Assembly (NCBI GenBank): GCA_031216915.1
Contig: CM062297.1
Location: 362,279,704-362,343,703 of the forward strand
Source of the DNA: Pictodentalium vernedei
Lineage: Eukaryota; Mollusca; Scaphopoda; Dentaliida; Dentaliidae
Direction of reading: 5' to 3'
Length of the DNA stretch: 64,000 nt
Shown: piece by piece, positions 23,151 to 34,871 of the stretch
Numbering within the stretch: position 1 is the first letter of the stretch
How the letters are laid out: each line of letters starts with the position of its first letter
Notes under the pieces: generated by a model
The model's input: the letters and a program-made list of their open reading frames with translations, nothing else
Databases searched by the model: none
What the model was told of the DNA's origin: nothing
Made by a program: the position numbers and the translations under genes

Positions 23151-23520
23151 ACAATTTGGATTATGACCCCTCATTAGAACGTCCACGCTTGGCCCGTTCC
23201 AGAGGTGGCAAAGGCTATGATGCGATGCCAAAATAATGAAAAAAGTTTTCGGTTATTCAGAATAAAAAGCATTTGGCCAAATGCCTTTTAGCGCTTTACA
23301 AAGGACGAAGGGCAAACGACACTTGCAAACAAAATTCTTGAATAACTAAATTTTGTCCACCTTTTGCGTCAAAAAATATCTTAGGCCCTCTCGTTGTTCC
23401 AATGAGGAGGTCATAAACTATGTCTGTGAGACCAAAATCTTTTAAAAATAATGAAAATTGAATGGAGATTTTTGAGAATAGCGCTGGCCGGTTTTTGACG
23501 TTACGTTGGGAAAGAGCTAG
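23151..23520. mobile_element. piggyBac-type MITE, family A, decayed
   Basis: 23285-23520 keeps GACACTTGCAAACAAAATTCTTGAATAACTAAA, the GTTCCAATGAGGAGGTCATAAAC arm and AATAGCGCTGGCCGGTTTTTGACG, all colinear with 2775-2995. The hairpin is damaged and TTAA ends are lost. 23151-23210 holds a second fragment of the arm (ATTATGACCCCTCATTAGAACG). Confidence 0.65.
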
Positions 23521-23969
23521 ATGTGTTAGGAGACGGATTTAATGAGTGTCATGAGGCCATGCATCATCAAATCAAAGAGTCCATTTTGATCGCAGAGATA
23601 GAAATTTATAAATTTTGGTTTCTTACTAAAATACTGTAACTTCGTCACTTAAAGGATAGACATGCATAACATTTACACGTTTTTGGTCACAGCCAAGAGA
23701 ATGCAGTTTATTTTCAAATGCACAAAACTAATATTGTTTACAGATCCGTCTGTTTGTTCGGAATTCTCTTATATATCTCGGAAGAGATTTTCTTATTTCA
23801 GTTTGTTGTTTTTTTTTTTTTTATAGATGTAAGCATTAAATCTATAAAATCTACCCATCCATCTTTCAACAACTCTGTTTTGTTTATTTGAGGATAAGTC
23901 TCATGAATCAAGTATCACTTGATCACGAATATTGTTTGAATCCTCTTTTCTTTGTTTTTCCTTCTTTTT
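23521..23969. other. intergenic, no gene seen
   Basis: No gene; one 14-base T run at 23808-23822. Confidence 0.5.
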
Positions 23970-24310
23970 TATTGGGGATTTACGACACTTTCGATAACCA
24001 CGGTCATCTCGAGTCGGACAATTTTACCGGTGAAAGAATCCGGAGTACCGAGAACCAATGAGCAGCGGAGAGTACCTGTCAGACTCCCCAACGTACTAAC
24101 ACCTCACAAACAGTGTTAGCATTGGTTGAAGGCAAGCGCACCATCGACGTTCAGTACGCCTTAGTACAGAGCGCTTCCGTATCCCCACGTGGTCAATTGG
24201 GAATAAATGCCTTACCCAAGAACACAAGGCAATTACCCTGGAGGGGATCGAAGGTAAATCTCACGGTTTGAAATCCAGTGCCATAACCTCTGAGCCATCG
24301 CGCTGCCGGT
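23970..24310 (-). repeat. SINE copy
   Basis: Reverse-oriented: TTTACGACACTTTCGATAACCACGGTC, AGCAGCGGAGAGTACCTGTCAGAC, GCGCACCATCGACGTTCAG, and tRNA-like GTTTGAAATCCAGTGCCATAACCTCTGAGCCATCGCGCTGC. Confidence 0.8.
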
Positions 24311-24503
24311 TGAATCCCCTTATGATTTGTGGAGCGTTTACCAATTTACGTGTGTTTGGATAACACAATAGACGTGGTATTTGGCCACTAACTTTACAAT
24401 CAAAACTACTTAACGAGAAGTACAATACCATAACGGACACAACCATTATTGTAGAAACTGTACAGATCTGTGATAACAAACGTGGGCAGAGAATGCCAAC
24501 CAG

Positions 24504-24950
24504 GGGCCAATACTACAAAACTTTGACAACTGTATTTTCTAGAATTGTATTTTCTTGTTATGACTTTTAAGAGAGATGAAATGAACCATTAGCATTTCCA
24601 AAGATGTGGCAATTTGCCAGTTGGCAAATTGCCATATCTTTTAAAATGCTAATGATTCTCATTTTAGTCAGCTATATTAATAGGTAGAAATTATAACTCT
24701 AGAAAATACAATTGTAAAAGTTTTGTAGTATTGGCTCCAGGACCCAATAGTATAACCTTTATGCAATTTTATGTTCTAGAATTGTATTTTCTACCTCTTA
24801 ATATAACTGACTAAAATGAATCATTAGCATTTTTAAAGATATGAAAATGCTAATGCTTCATTTCAACCAATTTAAAGTCATAACTAGAAAATACAAAATT
24901 CTAGAAAATACAATTGTAAAAGATCTATAGTATTGGTCCCTGATATGCTT
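24504..24950. mobile_element. two adjacent fold-back MITEs
   Basis: 24504-24737 runs from GGGGCCAATACTACAAAAC through TTTTCTAGAATTGTATTTTCTTG to the mirrored CAATTGTAAAAGTTTTGTAGTATTGGCTCC, with an inner hairpin of GGCAATTTGCCAGTTGGCAAATTGCC. 24737-24950 is a second, similar copy ending GTATTGGTCCC. The window start (1-95) is a third partial copy. Confidence 0.75.
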
Positions 24951-25799
24951 TATCTATTCTCATCATCACATCACCATCGAAACCAACCCGCCGAAAATTA
25001 GTCAGTGTGCATAAATATGTGACCATAAACACCAATAAATAAATAAATAATCTGCCGAAAAGAAATATAAGAATATTGAGTCTCAGGTGATATTTTCGTG
25101 TGTTTTTTTTTATTTGGTCATTTTTTTTTTATTTGGTCTCCATTTCGAAATATTTACTTCTGAAATCTCGCTCCGCCAGTTTGACTGTGTCGCGAACGGA
25201 ACGCAATCTGCTCAAGAAGGGACACTTTGAGCTAACACTACAGTAACTATTTCACGGTAATAAAGCATTCCTGCCTGCTTTTTAACAAAAATCTAATTTT
25301 GAATTCTGAATTCAGATATCTTATCAGTATAAAACAACTTTAACCACTCGCATGTCAGTTATCATAAGTAAAATATTCCCATGATGCAAATCACAATTTA
25401 ACCATATACATCTTGTTTGACAGAGATCGATGAGCAGTATTGTCCCAAATAGTTAGTTAAGCTCTCAGCTTGAGGTGAAGTTTAAAATACTGTGTGTCGG
25501 ACATGTTAATATGTCATGGATGGATTGATATTATTGGCTTGGTACCAGTACCACATAAGTGGAAACTTGTTTGAGGTTCGAAATAAATGTCACGGTCACG
25601 TGGTCAGCCAGGGGTCATTAAGTACTCGAAGTGCTGGAAATTATTTTTAATATCTCCCCAACCACCTCCAATGCATTCATTCCTGAATCTCATTTCTAAA
25701 TTTCAAGGTCGACACACGTGATCATGCCAACAATGTTAAAGTAGGTCACACTTATATCTCAGGCTGTATGGTCGATCGACTTGAAACCAACAGAAAAAA
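24951..25799. other. intergenic, no gene seen
   Basis: A SINE tail remnant (ACCAATAAATAAATAAATAA) is at 25028-25050. No gene. Confidence 0.5.
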
Positions 25800-25846
25800 A
25801 TAAAATAACAAATTCTGAGATCGTCTGCGTCGGTAAAGGTTTAAAA
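25800..25846. repeat. right end of a family A MITE
   Basis: AAAATAACAAATTCTGAGATCGTCTGCGTCGGTAAAGG matches the right terminus of the family. Array B begins directly after. Confidence 0.6.
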
Positions 25847-27840
25847 TGGACAACTTTTCTTCGGCGCCACCCACCTATTGAAACTATACTAAAACAATTA
25901 CATCATTTGGCCACCGACGGACCCTAGTTCATCGTTAAACGCCTAATGAAACTATACTAAACAACGTATACCACTTGGCCACCGATGGACCCAAGTTCAG
26001 CGCTAAACGCCTATTGAAACTATACTAAAACCAATACACGACTTGTCCGCCGACGGACCCTAGTTCAGCGCTAAACGCCTAATGAAACTATACTAAACAA
26101 CGTATACCACTTGGACACCGACGGACCCTAGTTTATCGCTCAACGCCTATTGAAACTATACTAAAACCAATACACGACTTGTCCACCGACGGACCCTAGT
26201 TCAGCGCTAAACGCCTAATGAAACTATGCTAAACAACGTATACCACTTGGACACCGACGGACCCTAGTTTATCGCTCAACGCCTATTGAAACTATACTAA
26301 AACCAATACACGACTTGTCCACCGACGGACCCTAGTTCAGTGCTAAACGCCTATTGAAACTATACTAAATAATTATATTCATATACCACTTGGTTACTGA
26401 CGGACCCCAGTTCAGCGCTAAACGCCTATTGAAACTATACAGAACAACGTACACCACTTGGCAACCGACGGACCCTAGTTCAGCGCTAAAAACCTATTGA
26501 AACTATACAGAACAACGTACACCACTTGGCAACCGACGGACCCTAGTTCAGCGCTAAACGCCTATTGAAACTATACAGAACAACGTACACCACTTAGCAA
26601 CCGACAGACCCTAGTTCAGCGCTAAACGCCGATTGAAACTATACAGAACAACGAACACCACTTGGCCACCGACAGACCCTAGTTCAGCGGTAAACGCCTA
26701 CTGAAATTATACTAAACAACGTATATTGATATACCACTTGGCCACCGACGGACCCTAGTTCAGCGATAAACGCCTATTGAAATTATACTAAACGACGTAT
26801 ATTGATATACACTTGGCCACCGACGGACCCTAGTTCAGCGCTAAGCGCCTATTGAAACAATACTAAAACAAGTACATCACTTGGCCACCGACGGACCCTA
26901 CTTCAGCGATAAACGCCTATTGAAATTATACTAAACGACGTATATTGATATACACTTGGCCACCGACGGACCCTAGTTCAGCGCTAAGCGCCTATTGAAA
27001 CAATACTAAAACAAGTACATCACTTGGCCACCGACGGACCCTAGTTCAGCGCTAAACGCCTATTGAAACTATACTAAACCAGGTACACCACTTTGCCACC
27101 GACGGGCCCTAGTTCGGCGCTAAACGCCTATTGAAACTATACAGAACAACGTACACCATTTGGCCACCGACGGACCCTAGTTCAGCGCTAAAAACCTATT
27201 GAAACTATACAGAACAACGTACACCACTTGGCCACCGACGGACCCTAGTTCAACGCTAAATGCCTATTGAAACTATACATAACAACGTACACCACTTGGC
27301 CACCGGCGTACCCAAGTTCAAGGCTAAACGCCTATTGAAACTATACAGAACAACCAATATTGATATACCACTTGGACACTGACGGACTCTAGTTCAGCGC
27401 TAAACGCCTATTGAAACTATACTAAACAACGTATATTGATATACCACTGGCCACTGGCGGACCCTAGTTCAGCGCTAAACGTCTATTGAAACTATACTAA
27501 AACAAGTACACCACTTGGCCACCGACGGACCCTAGTTCGACGCTAAGCGCCTATTGAAACTATACTAAACAACGTATATTGATATACCACTTGGCCACTG
27601 ACAGACCCTAGTTCAGCGCTAAACGTCTATTGAAACTATAATAAAACAAGTAAACCATTCGGCCACCGACGGACCCTAGTTCAGCGCTAAACGCCCAACA
27701 AAAGTATACTAAACCACACACACCATCTGACCACCGACAGAGCCTATCTCGTCACCAACCGCACCGCAAAACTATACTAAACTACGCACATCACTCAGCC
27801 ACCGATAGTGGCTGAGTGTTGTGCGTGGTTTAGTATAGTT
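25847..27840. repeat. 66-bp minisatellite, array B
   Basis: About 29 units of about 66 bp: CGCCTATTGAAACTATACT, AAACAACGTA with optional TTGATATA insert, CCACTTGGCCACCGACGG and ACCCTAGTTCAGCGCTAAA. Runs of neighbouring identical variants (AGAACAACGTACACC at 26437-26620) show local expansion. It ends in a hairpin (27790-27840) made of one unit and an inverted half unit. Confidence 0.9.
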
Positions 27841-28062
27841 TCAAGGGGCGACTCTTGCCGATAAAAGCTCTCGCCGTGGGTTTGAACCCCCGCTATCCAA
27901 TTGGCTGTTTTTGCCTATGTCCTTTCTTGATTCTATGGCACTCACGAAAATTGAAAATGACACGTTATTGCTAATTTCCAGTGAAGTGCAGTGGTAGAAT
28001 TACGTGATACAACCTTCTGATACAATACCCACTTGTTTCCCTTTTTATATATACAAGCGTCG
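27841..28062. repeat. 3' flank of the minisatellite element
   Basis: GGGGCGACTCTTGCCGATAAAAGC...AACCCCCG...AATTTCCAGTGAAGTG...GATACAACCTTCTGAT is shared with 13535-13615 plus 14155-14260, and gives the empty site for the hAT-like MITE at 27929-27936. Confidence 0.8.
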
Positions 28063-28254
28063 TTAACCCTTTGAACCATAGTGGCCTATTTTCCGGCCAG
28101 GAACATGATACATCATAACGTCATTAAATAGGATGGCTGTTCGAGGCTACACATTGAAAATATTGATTGGTCTACCCCAAATAATGAATATGGATTCTTC
28201 TAATTGCTGCTATTGAACTGGCATGGAAGATATCATTAGAGTCCAAAGGGTTAA
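28063..28254. mobile_element. piggyBac-type MITE, family B, complete
   Basis: TTAACCCTTTGAACC on the left and CCAAAGGGTTAA on the right with TTAA at both ends. The interior holds GAAAATATTGATTGGTCTACCCC and CGTCATTAAATAGGATGGCTG shared with 16443, 31948 and 50655. It is the best preserved family B copy. Confidence 0.8.
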
Positions 28255-28367
28255 GAGACAATGTTAAGGCTTTAGTAGCGGCCTTAAAAAATAATGTTGC
28301 TATTCGAGCAACTCGCAATATTTCAGACAGACAACAAACGTGTCCGACAGACATGGTCGCAGAGTGG

Positions 28368-28384
28368 GTGCCCCCCCCCCCCCC

Positions 28385-28450
<66 letters not shown>

Positions 28451-28478
28451 AAGCTCCCCACTAGCTTCCGGCCTGACA
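28368..28478. repeat. poly-C and (CA)n tract with ACTAGCTTC motif
   Basis: About 16 C, then about 30 CA units (28385-28448), then CAAGCTCCCCACTAGCTTCCGGCCTGACAG. Minus-strand frames of 90-100 codons are read out of this microsatellite. Confidence 0.85.
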
Positions 28479-28984
28479 GTGATAAAGAAAATGTTCTGAC
28501 ATGAATGAACGATGCGTGCCGATGGATAACAGGGTCGAGTAATGTTGCTGCAGCAATAGAAGCAATCAGGGATGAGCTTGAGTGGGTCAGAATCAAGGGC
28601 AAGATAAACTCAATGAAACGTGTTATCTTAACTATTTGGTAAATCTTCCCGACAGCCGATGGTGTGAACTAATGTTTCAGAATATTTGGAATTCAAATAC
28701 AAAGACAGAGACAAGTGAAGGAGTTAATAGAGAACTGTTCAGTGGAGAACTCAGACTAAGAAATGGGGACAACCCAGGTCATCATGTGGTCTCTGTTATT
28801 TTTAGTTCCAGGTTTCGAAGGTGGTGCTCACTTACAAGTGCACAGACTGGGTTGCATTGTTTATAATTTTGTTACTGAAACTATATCCGTGATGAATGTA
28901 CAGTACGTGGAGAGTGGATTGTAACTAAATCACCCGCACAGTGGAGTTATCACCCAAGCTATAACTTTCAAATTCTGTATATAT
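28479..28984. other. intergenic, no gene seen
   Basis: A 94-codon frame at 28582-28866 shows no motif, signal peptide or homology I recognise. Left uncalled. Confidence 0.45.
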
Positions 28985-29240
28985 CGACAAAAAACACAAG
29001 CCATGTTTCAGCCAATGGACCTCTGGGTTTAACCCGGAGGTCCATTGGCTGAAACTTTGCTTGTGCTGGTTATGCTTTGCAACAAATTTGCAATTATTGC
29101 CTGGGTGGAATCTTCACTCTGCGAGTGATTTGGTGATAATATCCTCTCCACGTACTGTAAACTGTGCTTTCCACCTACTTTATAAAGTACTTGACCTATT
29201 TTGTACACGATATTTTTCTAATCGATTACGCGAATGCACT
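28985..29240. repeat. fold-back repeat, GGTCCATTGGCTG family
   Basis: A hairpin at 28991-29063 pairs CACAAGCCATGTTTCAGCC...GGACCTC with GGAGGTCCATTGGCTGAAAC. The right part continues TTGCAATTATTGCCTGGGTGGAATCTTCACT, which also occurs at 909-1000 and partly at 62128-62250. Confidence 0.7.
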
Positions 29241-29429
29241 TTGATTTATCAAGTCAGATTGATCCATGATCATAGAATTTAATTTACCAACTGGAAATAA
29301 TTTGTCAATGTAATCATGAATTGGCGATAACCTATATATAAATAATTGATGGCGTGCTGCTTCTTCCCTTAATGCAAAACCATTCACCAGACATATTTTA
29401 GCAGTGTATTCGTGTTTGCTTATTTTCAG

Positions 29430-29596
29430 CTATGAATGTTCTTAACAAACGGATAACCAGCAAAGTGCGCGGATATTATGGCTTTCATCAAGCCAAAATG
29501 ATTGCCACTCTTAACAGGCAGAGTGCTGGAAGCCCATATTTGGACATTATTCTGAAGTCCAGATACCACAATTTAAAGGCAGCATACTTGAAGTGA
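29430..29596 (+). CDS. candidate terminal host exon, function unknown
   Basis: A pyrimidine-rich TGTTTGCTTATTTTCAG (ending 29429) resembles a splice acceptor. It is followed by an open stretch that contains ATG at 29432 and stops at TGA 29594-29596, giving 54 residues rich in charged and aromatic residues (KVRGYYGFHQAKMIATLNRQ). The composition is more protein-like than surrounding frames, and there are no repeats inside it. No upstream exon or family could be identified, so this is a tentative call; it could also be a transposon relic. Confidence 0.3.
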
Positions 29597-29611
29597 AATC
29601 ACTTGGTCTGT

Positions 29612-29617
29612 GTAGAT

Positions 29618-29676
<59 letters not shown>

Positions 29677-30008
29677 TTATTTAACTTTCAACAGCATCTC
29701 ATGTCGGACAGTTTTACGGATGGAGGAAGCCGGAGCACCCAAAGAGAACCACCGAGCAACGGCGAGCAACTGACAGACTCCTCAGCGTACTAATTTCATA
29801 CAAGCAGTATTAGCATTGGTTGAAGACAAGTGCACCATCGACATGCAGTACGCCTTAGTTCACAGTGCCACTGTGCCCCTACGCGCGCAATCGGGATGAA
29901 GTGCCATGTCCGAAGGCGCAACGCAGTTTCCTCTGGGAGGGGGGGGGATCGAATCTTGGCCCTTTCGATTTGAAGTTCAATGACAACCACTGAGCCACCA
30001 CGCTCCCT
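29612..30008 (-). repeat. SINE copy with TTTA tail
   Basis: About 18 TTTA units (29612-29683), then the reverse SINE: GGATGGAGGAAGCCGGAGCACCC, AGAGAACCACCGAGCAACGGCGAGC, GTGCACCATCGACATGCAG, and tRNA-like GATCGAATC...GAGCCACCACGCTCCC. Confidence 0.85.
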
Positions 30009-30049
30009 GGTCTATATAGATTCATCATTGTAACAAGACAGTGGCATGT

Positions 30050-30310
30050 GAATAAATTTTGGTGACTAAAATCACTTTACCACACTACCAGTTAGCACAT
30101 TGCCTCTCGTAACGACTACAACCCACCAGCGCTATTCCTAAATATCTCCATTCAAATTTTAGTACTTTCTTTCAATGTTTGCCTAACTTATTATCCCTCG
30201 CAGGGACGCACTCGTCCCAATAAGTGGTGTAAGCTGTGTTTTTTAAGACAAAAATTAGAACTTTTAATTGATCAAGAATGCGGTTTGAAAGTTTGACCAG
30301 CTATTCATGT
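30050..30310. mobile_element. piggyBac-type MITE, family A, strongly decayed
   Basis: CCAGCGCTATTCCTAAATATC...CATTCAAATTTTAG matches the inverse of 2940-2970, and GGGACGCACTCGTCCC is the degenerate palindrome core. Terminal TTAA sites are not intact. Confidence 0.5.
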
Positions 30311-30334
30311 TAGTTGAAAATAATTTATTTGTCT

Positions 30335-30600
30335 GTTGGGGTGTAACGACACTTTTGACAGTCAGGGTCACCTTGTGTTGAACGTGAAAAGGAACGGTGT
30401 GCGGTTCGATTCTGGCCAGCGGTAACGGCGTTGCGCACTTAGAAAAGGCACTTTATCCCGATTGCCTGCTTGTGGGGGAGTTAGTGCGTTGCGAGTCCCG
30501 CTGCTCGGTGGTTCTCTCCGGGTACTCCAGCTAAACTCACCAACATCACATGACTGGCATTCGAAAGTGTCGTTACACCACAATAAATAAATAAATAATT
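30335..30600. repeat. rearranged SINE (fold-back arrangement)
   Basis: Starts with the reverse-strand SINE tail (TGTAACGACACTTTTGACAGTCAGGGTCACCTTGTG), then switches at about 30380 to forward-strand sequence (GTGCGGTTCGATTCTGGCC, CTGCTCGGTGGTTCTCTCCGGGTACTCC) and ends CGTTACACCACAATAAATAAATAAATAA. Two SINE ends in opposite orientation form a deletion/inversion product. Confidence 0.65.
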
Positions 30601-31947
30601 AAGGCCACTTTCAGCATCTATGGATACATCATGACAGCAACATATGTATGAAGTCAAGTTTATCCAATCAGAGGACTTCCACAGCAACGTTGATTACCGG
30701 GCCCTGTTTTATTGGGGAAAAAGTTGTTAAATGTGTGTTGTGTGAGGGTCGCGGCATTAATTAGTATACTAAGCCATAGGAACAGATGAGAAAGTCCTTT
30801 TGGGTCACGCCACTTGTTATAAACTTTTATCAACAAGGATGCAAATCCCTGCTAGACACTCTTTTTTGGTGTCTGTGTTACTGTTTTATGGTCTGGTCAT
30901 AGTTTGGTCTATTCCCTCTTCAACTATCATGCAACCTGAAGTCTAGCCTCTAGATTGGAAGATCGTTGAAGATGAAAATTTATACTGAACCGGCTAGAGG
31001 TGTGGTATGTATGTCAGTGGAAAAAAGTGCGAGGCCGGCAAGTTCCTCCTGTGTCCCCCTGATTCTGCCGTTTCTGGGTATAATACTGTTTTTAAAAATC
31101 AAAATGTGATGTGTTTGTAATCAATGACACTTTCAAGTGGGGATAACCCGTAATCGGGGACGTACCTGATTGTAGTAATGGAATTATCATAATCAGGTTT
31201 TTCGCGAGCGTTTGCACAAGCGAAAATAACCATTTGTACCAGCGAAAATAACCATTTGTCTCGGTCACTGAGTGAGATAATTTTCGGTATCCACTCAAAA
31301 ACACTAGATTTTCTTTTTATTATACTCTTCTTGTAAGAATGTGATCATTCCTATCGATGCTTCCACTCGTTTCACTCGTTTCAACCTTGAATTGATGCAT
31401 GAAAGTAAACAGGGCAATGTTACGCGGAAGTGATTTGATCGATACTCGGAACAGGTAGCGTCTTGCAATCTGATTCAGCTGGCGGATTTCATGCATCAAT
31501 TCAAGGTGAATACGAGTTGAATTATTGTTGAGAATGATCGGTATCCACTCACAAACACTAGAATTTCTTTTCATTATACGTTTATAGAACAAATTGATAA
31601 TTTCCAATGATAATTTGACTCGTACTTAAAGTGATGCTTCTGAAAGACACCATTTTGATTGATACCGTGAAAGTGAAAATTTCTATGTCTTCGCAGTGGT
31701 GGATACGATTTCTATCTTTCTGCAATTTTTTCGATAATCTATCGTTTAGCGTATAATAAAAATACATACATATATAGTTATCATATTTTGATTCAGATTT
31801 AATCTGTAAAAGAGACATTTTCCATAATTACCCGTTACTAAATTTTGTAGTTTTGAACAGTATTTCCTAGAAAAAGTCCACCTCTGTTTAGATTTTTTAC
31901 ATAAACCTTAGTTATTTGTTCACGTAATTCGAATCAACCATTTGTAT
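30601..31947. other. intergenic, no gene seen
   Basis: AT-rich. Minus-strand frames of 70-95 codons at 31092-31818 carry no recognisable motif. 31270-31400 and 31480-31600 share GGTATCCACTCAAAAACACTAGA/TTTCTTTTT blocks and CAATTCAAGGTGAAT/inverse, a small local duplication. Confidence 0.5.
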
Positions 31948-32150
31948 TTAACTTTTTTGAACCCTGGTAGTATCTTTCAATACAGTTCAATGGCAGCAAT
32001 TGGAAGAGTCCTCGTTCATTATTTTGGAGTGGGGCTGCACGTTGAAAACATTGATCAGTCGATCCACATATTCTCTTATCGCCACTTAATGAAATTCTGA
32101 CGTAGCATGTTCCTGGACGAAAATATGGTCTTTCGGGTTTACGGGGTTAA
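31948..32150. mobile_element. piggyBac-type MITE, family B, decayed
   Basis: TTAA at 31948-31951 and 32147-32150. Interior TTGAACCCTGG, TCATTATTTTGGAGTGGGGCTGCACGTTGAAAAC and ATGTTCCTGGACG align with 28063-28254 and 50655-50832. Confidence 0.65.
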
Positions 32151-33919
32151 TTCCTCGTGATCAAAATTACGATGACTGTGTAGCTACTGTGTTTTTATTG
32201 TATTTATGCTCACATTCGTTCTTATATTCGAAAACTCATTTAATCATTCTAATATTATTCATTTTTGTTTTCAAAGATTTTAAATGATCTTGTGTTATTC
32301 ACGCAAAATTGCTGTGGTTTATTCACTTATCAATGAGGTTTGGTTTACTGATACGAAGGGAGTGTTGTTCAGGGATGAAAGTTAATTTCAACTGTGCTGA
32401 TCTTCTAATGGCACAGTTCATCCATGATCACTGTCTCATTCACCAGACTCGGCCTTGTGGACAATCACGCATCTAACCACTAACCACCATCTAACGACCA
32501 TTTTCAGCGATTCATTCATTTTCATCAGGTCCCTAAGTACATGAATCAGAGGTAATTGCGTTTTTTCAGATCGACGCATGCAACCAGACTTGTACATTTT
32601 ATGCAGCAATACAGGCCTACACGGTAGAAAGTTGCTCTAGACAGTTCCCTTGACCACCCACTGCTTTGTCGCGGTTCTCATGTGGAAAGGCTTTGATTTT
32701 CTTTGAGCTCCCAATCCCAAATATTCTCTCCTCTCAACAGCCGGAAACGAACTGTTTACTACTATCCGTATTTATTTCTTCCCATTTTCGCGTATCAGCA
32801 CACAAACCATCTGCTTTGTATCAACCAGTAACAACTTGTCCTCAACTACTCCTCGTCCATTTCCTCATAGTCCTAGTGCATTCTGTTCTGTCATGCTCAT
32901 ATTTAGGCCATTCTAAGACAGTGGCGTAACGCTCATACAACGAGTTTAGGGCGTCTCCTAGGGGCACCCAACAACTGTACGTTTTTAGAGGTCGCCAACA
33001 ATTCCAACAGTTTGGAAAAATCATTATTAAGGGTCTCAAAACAGTGCTTTGGTTGAAGCACTGAGTTTCGATGCTTCAGCACCAGCTTTTATAAAAAATT
33101 GGGGCGATATTCTCTGAAACCAATTACTAGGTTTACGTGGCACCTAACAATATGAGGCAGTTGTTCACATGACGATACAATTTTAATTTTAATTCATTCT
33201 GTACGAGTTGTTACATCAAACCGTCGAAGCAGTGTCCGAAACCAACCAATGCCATGAATACTCCTTCTCTGTTATGGTGCTGACCAACTAACGAAGAAAC
33301 GAACACAGAAACGAACGAAAGGCACCATCAGGAAAATTTTAATTAAAGAAGTTGTACCCGGTGATTCATTAATTAAATTTTCGACTATTGCACCTATAAT
33401 TATTGTATGAAATCTAATATTATTGTGTCTGTGGAAATATCGCCCACGCGTGAATAGTGACCAGTCCACGACGGCTATACTGTAACAACTAACCATCACA
33501 AGACCTTCTTAAGCTAGTCAAGACAGGATGGATATTAAAGAGAAAGGGCTCTAGGGTCCCCGTCACTTACATATTACACATTTGGCGCTCTTTGTCGCTG
33601 TCTTTCCCAATACCACCCCACTCCACCCCAGTTTTGGCACCCTCGACCGTAGTTTGTGCATATGTGACCACCAAATGAGCTATCTAGGTACTTCTCAAAT
33701 GCTGCTTTCCCCTTATCGCTGAGACCATCCACAGACCTCTTCTCTATGAACCATTCTCGCCAATTTCTTTTACAATCCCCCATGATTCTCGCCCTGAGGA
33801 AACTTTTACCTTTGTTGTGACCCCTTCTAGGTCAGAGATCTATTGAATAGTTTAGCTTTAGTTGATTCACTGGCACCAAGTCACCCCGTCTTAATATTGG
33901 AATTGCAGTGTGTGTTCTT
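32151..33919. other. intergenic, no gene seen
   Basis: Frames at 32666-32929 (+) and 33574-33783 (-) have no recognisable domain. The latter reads GDCKRNWREWFIEKRSVDG and lacks a start context or splice support. Confidence 0.45.
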
Positions 33920-33960
33920 TTACAGAACCGACTGTCCGCGAGATTAACCAAATAGTTCAG
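33920..33960 (+). other. possible short internal exon
   Basis: GTGTTCTTTTACAG looks like a splice acceptor (ending about 33924) and TTCAGGTGAGTG like a donor (after 33960). One frame between them is open (PTVREINQIVQ). At about 36 bases it is too short to support by sequence alone. Confidence 0.2.
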
Positions 33961-34871
33961 GTGAGTGATGTAGCGGGGACGATCAGGGCACAGTTTCCCG
34001 GAGCTTTGGGGGAGCGGCTAGTGTTAAATTTACACAGGAACGTTAGCTTTTTGAGAGCAACTTTTTCCTGTGCAAAACTTAGGTTCCATCCAGCTAGATC
34101 CGGCAAGTGGATATATAGTATGCTATGGTATGTATAGCGATATATGTACACACGGGGCTGTTGATATATAGTATGGATGGAATATTGATGGTGACTGGAG
34201 CGGACGGGGTCAAGAAAAGTTACCAGGGAATGCACCAAGAGGGCCCCAGACCCAGAGAAAATTTTTATTTTGCGAACTGAACGAACGTGGCTTCCTTCCA
34301 TCTGAGCGAACAGTGACAGTACACAGAGAGGACATTTCGGTAGCATTTTTGTATCATCTTCATCGATCCTTCGATGGTTCTACCGGGGGAAGGGAAACAT
34401 CAGTTTGGCCCAATCGGAGAGAATTTTTATTTTTAAAGTGAAGGAACGCTGTTTCCTTTCATCTGAGCGATCAGTAGCAGATTAAACTGCTTGTATATCG
34501 AAATGCCCTCTAGGTTGACTGCCATTGGCAGTCCACATACAGAACATTTCATTATACCGACAGTGTATGTAATCAGAACCATTACGACTTTTGGTTATTT
34601 TCAAGAAATTTCACGTACCAAGGGGTTTTGTGGGCTGCATCAATTTCAGGGGCCCCAGACGGAACACAATAGGGGTTCCCCCGAGAATATTCCCGATGGA
34701 CCATACGGTTAGTACGCCTCCAGATGGCGATGGTGTGTTTTCTTGAAAGTTTTCCCCGCGAAACGGTTGCTGTTGCCGTTGACGCCGTGACGTCGTGATG
34801 CGCATGCGACGTTATAGAAACGTTGACCGCTGTTATTGTCCACTGAACAATCCGCAATTACGTTGTTCGGG
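33961..34871. other. left flank of the Polinton, no gene seen
   Basis: Two diverged copies of a block GAGAAAATTTTTATTTT...GAACG...CTTCCTTCCATCTGAGCGA...CAGT lie at 34252-34320 and 34418-34480. The last six bases, 34866-34871 (TTCGGG), are the target duplication of the element that follows. Confidence 0.6.
34866..34871. repeat. left target-site duplication TTCGGG
   Basis: Identical to 50171-50176 and immediately outside the terminal inverted repeat. Confidence 0.92.

Noticed and set aside
28172-28602. Cys/Val-rich minus-strand proteins
   Set aside because: They translate the CA microsatellite and C-run.
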